The notes below the pieces were generated by a model. That model saw only the letters and a program-made list of their open reading frames with translations. It made no database searches and was not told the origin of the DNA. Made by a program: the position numbers and the translations under genes. Source: Bacteroidota bacterium (GTDB lineage: Bacteria > Bacteroidota > Bacteroidia > Cytophagales > Cyclobacteriaceae). Taken from it: a stretch of 5,641 nt of DNA. The DNA lies in assembly GCA_003242315.1 (NCBI GenBank), contig QGUY01000260.1:1-5641 (forward strand), written 5' to 3'. Position 1 is the stretch's first letter. The number at the start of each line of letters is the position of its first letter. This document shows positions 1 to 5,356 of this stretch, in pieces.

Positions 1-242
1 CTGATGGCTTTGCAATCGTCAACAGAATTGAATCTTTTCAAGCGATATTCTTCCGGCAGGTCATTGGCCTTGTGCGCGTCCCATGTCCAAACGACGTTTG
101 GTATTGTGTCGTTAGACTGCTCATAATCGACAAGAAGAACCTGGTGGTCGCCGCATACGAGAAATGAGCGTTTTGTAGTCTGCGCTTGTCCAATACACGT
201 GCACAGCGACAGCAGGAACAAAGCAATGGTCCGGAGTATCAT
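1..242 (-). CDS. Exported DUF6528-like protein, N-terminal part (cut by left edge)
   Basis: On the minus strand an ATG at 240-242 opens a frame that stays open to base 1 (80 codons plus 2 bases), so the 3' part lies outside the window. The N-terminus is a clear Sec signal peptide: Met-Ile-Leu-Arg, then a hydrophobic core (TIALFLLSLCTCIG), with probable cleavage near GQA-QT at about residue 21. The mature part begins SFLVCGDHQVLLVDYEQS and continues with VVWTWDAHKANDLPEEYR and a DDCKAI segment. I recall this pattern (a CG..kVl..D, VWTWDA, LPEEYR, DDCK series) from Bacteroidota proteins labelled DUF6528, which look like beta-propeller-type exported proteins of unknown function. The family name is from memory and unchecked. 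It diverges from the TonB-domain gene, with 102 bp between the two ATGs, which must hold both promoters. No strong ribosome binding site is visible. Confidence is high that the gene is real and moderate for the family. Confidence 0.82.
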   Translation of the reverse strand, partial: MILRTIALFLLSLCTCIGQAQTTKRSFLVCGDHQVLLVDYEQSNDTIPNVVWTWDAHKANDLPEEYRLKRFNSVDDCKAI

Positions 243-344
243 AGTAGCAATTAAGCAAAAGAAGATCTTATTTACACTCGATTGAAATCTGGTGCTGGTG
301 TGACGAAAGCGATTGTTGAGGATTATGTGGGAAAAACACCGCCT

Positions 345-767
345 ATGAGACAAGTCATCACCGCAGCGCTGGGTCTGTTGGTTGTTTCTTGTACAGAGCC
401 CGAACTGATTGCACCGCTAAGGTTCAATGTACATCCACCTCCTGTCAGCCCGTCCGATGTCCAACTGGAGTGTGTATTCATTGAATCGCCACCAACCTTT
501 CCTGGAGGACACGAAGCCTTGGATGACTTTATCAAAAGAAACCTCGAGTATCCAAAAGCCAGACGCTGGGAAGGAAAGGTCTTTGTTGCGTTCATTGTAG
601 ATAAAGACGGTTCATTATCGGACTTTGAAGTACTGAAAGGAATTGGACAACCTGCCGACGAGAAGGCCCTTGACGTAGTAAAGAAAATGCCCGCCTGGTC
701 GCCCGGGCATCAGACGGGGACACCTGTTCGTATGAGAATGGTAATTCCGATTCGCTTTTCGTTATAG
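345..767 (+). CDS. Lipoprotein with a TonB C-terminal domain
   Basis: This 140-residue protein starts MRQVITAALG and has a lipobox LVVSC (Cys16), so it is predicted to be lipid-anchored. I chose the ATG at 345 over an in-frame TTG at 282 because the signal peptide begins there and the 21 extra residues look non-coding. After a short Pro-rich linker (residues 24-36), residues about 48-138 match the TonB C-terminal domain: FPGG (52-55), N-EYP (66-70), the G-V-V-F-VDKDGS strand (77-90), V-KGIG (96-101), the EKALDVV helix (106-112) and MPAWSPG (115-121), ending in PIRF. TonB proper couples an inner-membrane proton-driven ExbBD motor to outer-membrane transporters through an N-terminal membrane helix. 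Here that helix is replaced by a lipoprotein signal and the linker is too short to span the periplasm, so classical energy transduction is unlikely. Such stand-alone domains are common in Bacteroidota and their role is unclear. No exbB/exbD or TonB-dependent receptor gene is visible nearby. Confidence 0.88.
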   Translation: MRQVITAALGLLVVSCTEPELIAPLRFNVHPPPVSPSDVQLECVFIESPPTFPGGHEALDDFIKRNLEYPKARRWEGKVFVAFIVDKDGSLSDFEVLKGIGQPADEKALDVVKKMPAWSPGHQTGTPVRMRMVIPIRFSL

Positions 768-844
768 GTGGCTAATCCACGTGTATTGCCTGGGTTAGGA
801 ATATTCGCTATCTTGTTTACCGAGCGCAATACTTTCAATTCAAT

Positions 845-1120
845 ATGGCGGGTGGAACACACGTCTTTGATATGATCAAACGCCTGAGGGATAACGACAA
901 CCTTAGGAAGAACGATTATTTCAAAGTCCGGAAAATGACATCCGCATCTCGTGGAACGACACCTGAAGACCAGCGCCCGCTATCAGCCGATGAGGTGAAT
1001 GCGATCAGATTGGCAATAGAGACGGATCGCAAAAAGGGCACTTGGCGGCAATTGATTCTTCTGGGCGCTTCTGTGCTGCTGTGTGGCCTGCTGATTATGG
1101 CCCTGCTGATGATGTTATAA
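845..1120 (+). CDS. Small C-terminally membrane-anchored protein, function unknown
   Basis: The product is 91 residues, starting MAGGTHVFDMIKRLRDNDNL. The N-terminal half is soluble and basic (GGTHVFDMIKR, then RKNDYFKVRK at 21-30). Residues 36-60 form a linker and a predicted helix (LSADEVNAIRLAIETDRKKG). Residues about 68-91 are one hydrophobic segment rich in Leu and Met that ends the protein (QLILLGASVLLC and onward), giving a tail-anchored topology with the N-terminus probably in the cytoplasm. I have a weak memory of short Bacteroidota hypotheticals opening with a similar G-THxxDMIxR motif, but no function is known to me. Start: the ATG is preceded by an A/T-rich stretch without a Shine-Dalgarno site, as is usual in this phylum. 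It lies 77 bp after the TonB-domain gene, and co-transcription is possible but not shown. The stop overlaps a further ATG (TAATG) that opens only seven codons. I consider it real from its composition and tail-anchor architecture. Confidence 0.7.
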   Translation: MAGGTHVFDMIKRLRDNDNLRKNDYFKVRKMTSASRGTTPEDQRPLSADEVNAIRLAIETDRKKGTWRQLILLGASVLLCGLLIMALLMML

Positions 1121-1371
1121 TGACAACGAGGCCGGAAAGCTAATTGAGAACGGTTGGCGGATAGGCTATGGATGCGGAGCGGCTTCCTTTGTCATTACCG
1201 ATATGAACAACAATCATGGAAAGCTGCGCTTTTTTTACGCCGCGCAGTTGCAACCTGTCGCACCATTACCTCGGCCGGCTGAACAGCATTAGCTTAGTCT
1301 CGCGAACAACTCACTTGTTCGGAATCGTTGAATGATGTACTATCGTTGCGGAGTTTAACTGTTTCAGTGAT
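1121..1371. other. Gene-poor stretch with a weak hairpin and a start-less open frame
   Basis: No convincing gene lies here. The plus frame through base 1125 is open from 1113 to a TAG at about 1290 and reads like a protein (for example ENGWRIGYGCGAASFVITD), but it has no start codon until an ATG at 1203. Bases 1222-1229 can pair with 1242-1249 (a CTGCGC/GCGCAG core extended by one G-T and one A-T pair), leaving a 12-base loop that contains a T run. The T run is in the loop rather than after the stem, so this is not a standard terminator. The 3' end carries the candidate promoter of the RraA-like gene. Confidence 0.4.
1315..1348 (+). promoter_or_regulatory. Candidate Bacteroidota-type promoter for the RraA-like gene
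   Basis: TATCGTTG at 1341-1348 differs from the Bacteroidota -7 consensus TAnnTTTG at one position. A TTG at 1315-1317 lies 23 bp upstream of it, at the long end of the spacing usually accepted for the -33 element. Transcription would begin around 1354, leaving a leader of about 18 nt before the ATG at 1372. The match is short and could be chance. Confidence 0.28.
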
Positions 1372-2292
1372 ATGAGGATCATACTTGCGATTTTGACTTT
1401 ATCGACGGTTGTTTCAACCCTGCCTGTGGGCGCGCAGACCATTTCGCGTGAGGAACTTATCTTCCTGACCTCTGAATGGAAAGGGGAACGCTTTCCGGAT
1501 GGACGACCGAAGATTCCTGACGACCTCCTGGAACGTGCAAAGCACATCATGATCGATGACGCGTGGACGGTATTGAAGAATGAGGGATACCTCAATCAAT
1601 TTGAGGGCAACTGGAAAACGGTAAACAACACCATCATGACCGGCAGGGCGGTCACAGCCATGTACCTCCCCAGCCGCCCGGATGTGGAACGGAACATCAA
1701 AGAGCGCGGATGGAAACAAGGACGAAAAGGGAATACTAACTCATGGCCCATCGACATCCTTACCAAAGGAGACCTGTATGTTGCTGACGCATTTGGAAAA
1801 ATCAGCGGAGGTAGCATTATGGGTGCTACGCTGGCCAATTCAATTTACAGCAAATCCGGGAACGGTGTCGTGTTCGATGGCGCCGCCCGTGACCTTCAGG
1901 AGATCAGCAACATACAAGGATTCAATGCGTTTGTTCGCGACTTCCATCCGTCGTTTACCGAAGAGATGGTCCTGATGGGACTTAATACCCCAATTCGTAT
2001 CGGAGGGGCTATTGTGCTTCCCGGTGACCTCGTCATTGCCACGATGGAAGGTGTGCTCTTTGTACCCGCCCATATGGCCGAGTATGTTGTCAGTGTCGCG
2101 GAATTTGTCGTCAGGAAAGACAAGTTCGGCTTTGAAATGGTTCGGACCGGCAAATACAGCACGGGCGAAATTGACGATCAGTGGACCGATGAAATTAAGA
2201 CCGAATTCTTGAATTGGTTGAAGAAGCATCCGGAGTTGGGCACGATGACACGTCAGGAGTTGGATGAGATTATGAGTAAAAGAACGTGGTGA
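1372..2292 (+). CDS. Secreted RraA-family (HMG/CHA aldolase-like) protein
   Basis: This 306-residue protein has a Sec signal peptide (MRIILAILTLSTVVSTLPVGA, cleavage predicted after Ala21) and an RraA-like domain at roughly residues 50-245. The family includes the RNase E regulator RraA and metal-dependent class II pyruvate aldolases (4-hydroxy-4-methyl-2-oxoglutarate / CHA aldolase and oxaloacetate decarboxylase). Visible hallmarks are GRAVTA (91-96), the glycine-rich GGSIMGATLANS segment (146-157), GVVFDGAARD with the conserved Arg173-Asp174, a Glu at 177 (R-D-x2-E), GGAIVLPGDLVIA (211-223) and EGVLFVP (226-232). An Asp expected 21 residues before Arg173 is Ala152 here, and the usual Asp after VA in the VADxDG segment is Thr224. 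The C-terminal tail (250-306) is rich in charged residues and Trp and ends MSKRTW, which I recall as typical of a Bacteroidota subfamily with N-terminal SEWKGERFPDGRPK. Substrate and role are unknown. Export and the altered residues argue against assuming either RNase regulation or HMG aldolase activity. It appears monocistronic. Confidence 0.88.
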   Translation: MRIILAILTLSTVVSTLPVGAQTISREELIFLTSEWKGERFPDGRPKIPDDLLERAKHIMIDDAWTVLKNEGYLNQFEGNWKTVNNTIMTGRAVTAMYLPSRPDVERNIKERGWKQGRKGNTNSWPIDILTKGDLYVADAFGKISGGSIMGATLANSIYSKSGNGVVFDGAARDLQEISNIQGFNAFVRDFHPSFTEEMVLMGLNTPIRIGGAIVLPGDLVIATMEGVLFVPAHMAEYVVSVAEFVVRKDKFGFEMVRTGKYSTGEIDDQWTDEIKTEFLNWLKKHPELGTMTRQELDEIMSKRTW

Positions 2293-2321
2293 GTTGGAGA
2301 ATCGGAAGTAAGAAGTGAATA

Positions 2322-2463
2322 GGTAATCGGCGATCAGGTAATCGGTTACGAGGAATCTTAATCGGAGGCATTATAGTAGAGACGCGCAACCTGCGCGTCT
2401 CCCGTATTAACGAAATCGACGGTGATACTACCACCGATTACCGATCACCGGCTACTGATTACC
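2322..2463. repeat. Palindromic intergenic repeat with GGTAATCGG / CCGATTACC arms
   Basis: The left arm has GGTAATCGG at 2322-2330 and again at 2337-2345 (period 15), and a degenerate TTAATCGG at 2358-2365. The right arm carries the inverse: CCGATTACC at 2434-2442, GATCACCGG at 2443-2451 and GATTACC at 2457-2463. A GC-rich perfect hairpin sits in the middle (2379-2401), and a smaller CGGTG/CACCG hairpin lies at 2420-2436. Together this is an imperfect palindrome of about 142 bp between two co-directional genes. I recall dispersed repeats of this TAATCGG type in some Bacteroidota genomes, where translated copies give peptides such as ITDHRLLIT, but the copy number here cannot be judged. No transposase is present and no target-site duplication is evident, so REP-like or MITE-like is only a description of form. 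Confidence 0.72.
2379..2401. repeat. Perfect 10-bp GC-rich hairpin, core of the palindromic repeat
   Basis: GAGACGCGCA at 2379-2388 is the exact reverse complement of TGCGCGTCTC at 2392-2401, with a 3-base loop (ACC). Seven of the ten pairs are G-C. No T tract follows on either strand, so it is not a typical intrinsic terminator, although it could slow or end transcription from the RraA-like gene or protect its 3' end. GAGACGC-type hairpins recur as dispersed repeats in several bacterial phyla according to general knowledge. Confidence 0.75.
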
Positions 2464-2470
2464 AAAACAA

Positions 2471-2500
2471 TTGGACCAATATTTGGTGGCGACCAAAATA
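2471..2500. promoter_or_regulatory. Nested TTGG/CCAA inverted repeats ahead of the M48 gene
   Basis: Three alternative inverted pairs overlap here: TTGG-A-CCAA (2471-2479), ACCAA-TAT-TTGGT (2475-2487) and TTTGGT-GGCG-ACCAAA (2482-2497, extendable by two A-T pairs past a bulged A). AATATTTG at 2478-2485 is one mismatch from TAnnTTTG, so the cluster may overlap the promoter. It ends 14 bp before the chosen ATG at 2515. It could be an operator, a leader hairpin or chance. Confidence 0.35.
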
Positions 2501-2514
2501 TCCATCCACACCAT

Positions 2515-3960
2515 ATGAAAACGCACGCCGCCCTTCTAAAACCCTCCCTCATCTTCTGCTTCATGCTCTATGTTTCAGGCTGCGCAACCAATCCCGTAAC
2601 CGGGAGGAAGCAGGTCGTTTTGATGTCCGAAAGCCAGGAACTGGCCTTGGGCAAGGAAGCGGACCCGCAAATCATGGCGTATTTCGGTGCCTATGGGGAT
2701 CCTGCCCTGCAACAATTCATCAATGAAAAGGGGCAGGAAATGGTGAAAGTCTCGCACCGTTCGAAGCTTACCTATGAGTTCAAGATTGTGGATGCGCCCG
2801 TCGTCAACGCCTTTGCCACACCCGGCTATGTATACTTTACGCGGGGTATCCTCGCCCATTTCAACAATGAAGCGGAATTTGCCGGGGTGCTTGGCCACGA
2901 AATCGGCCACATTACGGCCCGACATGCCGTGATTCAACAAAGGAACGCGATGCTGGGTCAGCTGGGCATGATTGCAGGTGTCATCCTTGTACCCGAGTTA
3001 TCGCAGTTTATGGAACCGCTCTCTGCAGGCATGCAGCTCGCGCTCATGAGTTTTGGCAGGGATGCTGAGCGACAGTCCGACGAGTTGGGTGTGGAATATT
3101 CTTCACGTATTGGATATGATGCCTCAGAAATGGCGGGATTCTTCGAAACCCTCGCGCGCCAGGGCAAGGCTGCCGGAGGAGAGGAGATTCCCGAGTTCCT
3201 GTCAACGCACCCGTCCCCCGAGGAACGCAATGTGACCGTAGCAAAACTGGCGCAGGAGTGGAAGAGCAAACTGGGTCACAACAACTTTAAAGTCAATCGC
3301 GACAGCTACCTCAAAAGGATAGAAGGATTGGTTGTAGGAGAGGATCCGCGCCAAGGCTTTGTGGAGAACAACACCTTCTATCACCCCGTCCTGAAGTTTC
3401 AATTTCCAACGCCTGCAGGTTGGGGCTTGCTAAACACACCGCAGCAGGTGCAGATGGCGCCGTCTGACGGTTCAGCATTGATGATGCTGACGCTCGCCGG
3501 CAAAGGCTCATTGGAAGACGCTGCCAATGGACTTCTGCAGCAGTACAACCTTACGCTGGTCGAGTCGAAGAAAGAAAGCATCAATGGATTGAATTCAGTG
3601 TTGCTCGTGGCGGATCAAAAGCAGGAGCAGGGAACGATACGACTTGTGGCTGCCTTGATAAAGCATGAAGACCTCGTCTACAATCTCATGGGTATTACTT
3701 CCTTGACGAACTTTCCGAATTATCAGTCGACATTCCTTAGTACTATGCGCGACTTCAGGCGCCTGACGGATTCCGAAAAGCTCAATCGAAAACCCGATGT
3801 GATACGAATCAAGACCGTTCCGCAGACGATGAGCGCTCAGGCAGCTTTTGAACATTTTGGAATACCGAAGGCACGACTGGAAGAGCTTGCAATCATGAAT
3901 GGCGTCGCGCTGAATGACAGGATAGAACAGGGGACCTTAATCAAGGTAATAGGTAAATAG
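2515..3960 (+). CDS. Lipoprotein M48-family zinc metallopeptidase (BepA/Oma1-like)
   Basis: This 481-residue protein has a lipoprotein signal ending VSGC (Cys23), followed by the ATNPVTGRKQ segment typical of exported M48 peptidases. It is predicted to be membrane-anchored on the periplasmic side and to degrade or check misassembled envelope proteins, by analogy with E. coli BepA. The zinc site is complete: HEIGH (His128, Glu129, His132) and the third ligand Glu185 in RDAERQSDELG, with Asp189. THP at 231-233 supplies His232, which by spacing corresponds to the BepA regulatory 'His switch' (His246). BepA's C-terminal TPR domain is absent. Residues about 270-425 instead form the GLVVGEDPRQGF...HPVLKFQFPTPAGW region found in many M48 lipoproteins, and residues about 430-480 resemble a degenerate LysM-like module ending QGTLIKVIGK. 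The ATG at 2515 is preferred to a GTG at 2422 because the signal peptide starts there, while the extra 31 residues (ITDHRLLITK) are translated intergenic repeat. The DUF1287 gene follows 47 bp downstream, possibly in the same transcript. Confidence 0.93.
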   Translation: MKTHAALLKPSLIFCFMLYVSGCATNPVTGRKQVVLMSESQELALGKEADPQIMAYFGAYGDPALQQFINEKGQEMVKVSHRSKLTYEFKIVDAPVVNAFATPGYVYFTRGILAHFNNEAEFAGVLGHEIGHITARHAVIQQRNAMLGQLGMIAGVILVPELSQFMEPLSAGMQLALMSFGRDAERQSDELGVEYSSRIGYDASEMAGFFETLARQGKAAGGEEIPEFLSTHPSPEERNVTVAKLAQEWKSKLGHNNFKVNRDSYLKRIEGLVVGEDPRQGFVENNTFYHPVLKFQFPTPAGWGLLNTPQQVQMAPSDGSALMMLTLAGKGSLEDAANGLLQQYNLTLVESKKESINGLNSVLLVADQKQEQGTIRLVAALIKHEDLVYNLMGITSLTNFPNYQSTFLSTMRDFRRLTDSEKLNRKPDVIRIKTVPQTMSAQAAFEHFGIPKARLEELAIMNGVALNDRIEQGTLIKVIGK

Positions 3961-4007
3961 TATTATTGCGAACTTAGTGTGATGACCCCGATCAGATTTC
4001 ATCCGGT

Positions 4008-4598
4008 ATGGTTAAGCCTGTTCTTCTGATTCTGTTGGTTGTATTGTGCGGCGCTGCCGGTGCCCAATCGACATTCTTCACTGACCTCGCCCATGCCGCG
4101 GAAGAATTGACCGCACAGCAGGTCCGCTATGACCCCTCTTATTTTTCAATACCGTATCCGAATGGCGATGTCCCGGCCGATCGCGGTGTTTGTACCGATG
4201 TAGTAATACGTGCGTACCGCAAATTCGGGTTAGATATCCAGCGTGAGGTACATGAAGACATGCGGGCTAACTTCGATGTGTATCCAAAGCTTTGGGGTTT
4301 GTCGCGTCCTGATCGGAACATCGATCACCGAAGGGTTCCCAACCTCATGACGTTCTTTGAGAGACATGGAGTTGTCAAAAGCATTTCACAGAACGCGGAC
4401 GACTATCAGCCCGGGGATATTGTTTGCTGGGATCTGGGGAGAGGCGTAACGCACATCGGAATCGTCTCCTCGAAACGATCGCCCGACGGTAAACGATATC
4501 TCATTGTTCACAATATCGGCGCCGGACAAGTACTGGAGGACTGTCTGTTTAACTTCAGGATCATCGGACACTATCAGTATGCCTGCAACGAGGATTGA
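4008..4598 (+). CDS. Exported DUF1287 protein (NlpC/P60-like fold likely)
   Basis: This 196-residue protein has a Sec signal peptide (MVKPVLLILLVVLCGAAGA, cleavage predicted after Ala19). Almost all of the mature protein shows the DUF1287 pattern: YPNGDVPADRGVCTDVVIRA (50-69), LDIQREVHEDM (75-85), YPKLWGL-RPD-NIDHRRVPNL (92-113), FF-RHG (116-121), YQPGDIVCWDL (133-143), THIGIVS (148-154), IVHNIG (166-171), the EDCLF segment (177-181) and IIGHYQY at the end. Cys62, His149 and His168 are arranged as expected for an NlpC/P60-like cysteine hydrolase, which suggests cell-wall peptide or amide hydrolysis in the periplasm. The catalytic assignment is an inference from fold similarity, because the family itself is uncharacterised to my knowledge. 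Length and motif order are complete, with no sign of decay. It may share a transcript with the upstream M48 peptidase, since no terminator is visible in the 47-bp gap. Confidence 0.9.
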   Translation: MVKPVLLILLVVLCGAAGAQSTFFTDLAHAAEELTAQQVRYDPSYFSIPYPNGDVPADRGVCTDVVIRAYRKFGLDIQREVHEDMRANFDVYPKLWGLSRPDRNIDHRRVPNLMTFFERHGVVKSISQNADDYQPGDIVCWDLGRGVTHIGIVSSKRSPDGKRYLIVHNIGAGQVLEDCLFNFRIIGHYQYACNED

Positions 4599-4802
4599 GG
4601 CCCTAAATCCTCAACCGTTCGTTACCACCAAAGTCTCACACCGGGATCACGCTTCGTGATTGTATATGATGCGGCCCATTTCGTATCACACGACAATCGA
4701 CAACCTGAGGTTGATGCGATAGACATGCAGTAAAAGGCCGTACATACAAACCGATTCTGGCTTGACGTTGTTACCCCACACAGGTACCGGATTATTTTGT
4801 TT
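4599..4802. other. Intergenic region with two short hairpins
   Basis: No gene is seen. ATCACG-CTT-CGTGAT at 4646-4660 is a perfect 6-bp stem with a 3-base loop. CAACC-TGA-GGTTG at 4701-4713 is a 5-bp stem, extended across a small internal loop by ATCG (4696-4699) pairing with CGAT (4717-4720). Neither stem is followed by a T tract. Either could mark the end of the DUF1287 transcript, or they could be chance. TTATTTTG at 4792-4799 is one mismatch from the TAnnTTTG box, but lies so close to the ATG at 4803 that it would imply the second ATG at 4818. Confidence 0.4.
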
Positions 4803-5354
4803 ATGAAAAATGAAACGATGATACGGCCAAAAGTGAAACCTGTTGACAAAAACACGTGGGCAGACTTCGAAGCACTTTTTCAGTCGCGGGTTGCGCCATC
4901 CTATTGCTGGTGTATGGCGTGGCGAATGTCTTCCACAGAGCTCAGGAACAACAATTCGGCAAGCAGAAAGAAGTTTATCCGCAAGCGCGTTAATGATGGC
5001 GTTCCGATCGGTTTGCTGGCCTACGTCAATGATAAGCCCGTAGGATGGTGTTCGGTAGCGCCCAGGGAGACGTTTCGAAAACTTGGTGGCGACGAAGCGT
5101 TGGAACATGTATGGTCAGTCACCTGTTTTTTCGTCAAGCGCGAATTTCGCGATCAGGGTCTCGTCAGTCTTCTCATCGATGAAGCGAAAAAATATGCACG
5201 GCGCAACGGAGCGAAATATCTTGAAGCATATCCTGTCGAACCTGATTCCCCAAGTTACCGATACATGGGCTTCATGCATTCATTTGAAAAAGCCAATTTT
5301 TCCTTTGTGAAGAAGGCCGGTACGCGTCGCAATGTGATGGTGTGCAAACTGTAA
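4803..5354 (+). CDS. GNAT-family N-acetyltransferase with a CxC-x2-WR motif
   Basis: The product is 183 residues from the ATG at 4803. A second in-frame ATG at 4818 would give 178 residues, and an upstream TTG at 4797 adds nothing plausible. Residues about 65-85 (GVPIGLLAYVNDKPVGWCSVAPR) are the central GNAT strands. VWSVTCFFVKREFRDQGLV (103-121) is motif A, with acetyl-CoA pyrophosphate-binding residues in R-D-Q-G-L-V; the last position is Val rather than the usual Gly or Ala. A LLIDEAKKYARRNGAKYLEAYPV helix-strand unit follows, then SYRYMGF (151-157). The N-terminal SYCWCMAWR (33-41) is typical of one soluble GNAT subgroup whose substrate is unknown to me. It probably acetylates an amine in the cytoplasm. 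No signal peptide is present. It is convergent with the downstream nucleotidyltransferase, with only two bases between the stop codons, and no link with the upstream envelope genes is evident. Confidence 0.88.
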   Translation: MKNETMIRPKVKPVDKNTWADFEALFQSRVAPSYCWCMAWRMSSTELRNNNSASRKKFIRKRVNDGVPIGLLAYVNDKPVGWCSVAPRETFRKLGGDEALEHVWSVTCFFVKREFRDQGLVSLLIDEAKKYARRNGAKYLEAYPVEPDSPSYRYMGFMHSFEKANFSFVKKAGTRRNVMVCKL

Positions 5355-5356
5355 GA

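Noticed and set aside
38..226. 62-residue minus-strand frame inside the first gene
   Set aside because: It overlaps, in another frame, the edge-truncated DUF6528-like frame, which has a clear signal peptide and family-like motifs. This one has neither.
786..816. Promoter for the 845-1120 gene (TTG, 20 bp, TATCTTGT)
   Set aside because: The spacing is right, but the last two positions of the -7 box do not match TAnnTTTG, so it is too weak to annotate.
1221..1250. Possible intrinsic terminator after the small membrane protein
   Set aside because: The T run lies in the 12-base loop and not downstream of the stem, and the stem includes a G-T pair, so it does not fit a Rho-independent terminator on either strand.
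2322..2463. CRISPR array
   Set aside because: The TAATCGG repeats are too short, are irregularly spaced and are inverted about a central hairpin. There are no spacers of uniform length and no cas genes.
4622..4855. 77-residue minus-strand frame across the 4599-4802 gap
   Set aside because: It overlaps the start of the GNAT gene, has a Cys/Ser/Thr-rich composition without recognisable motifs, and looks like a shadow.
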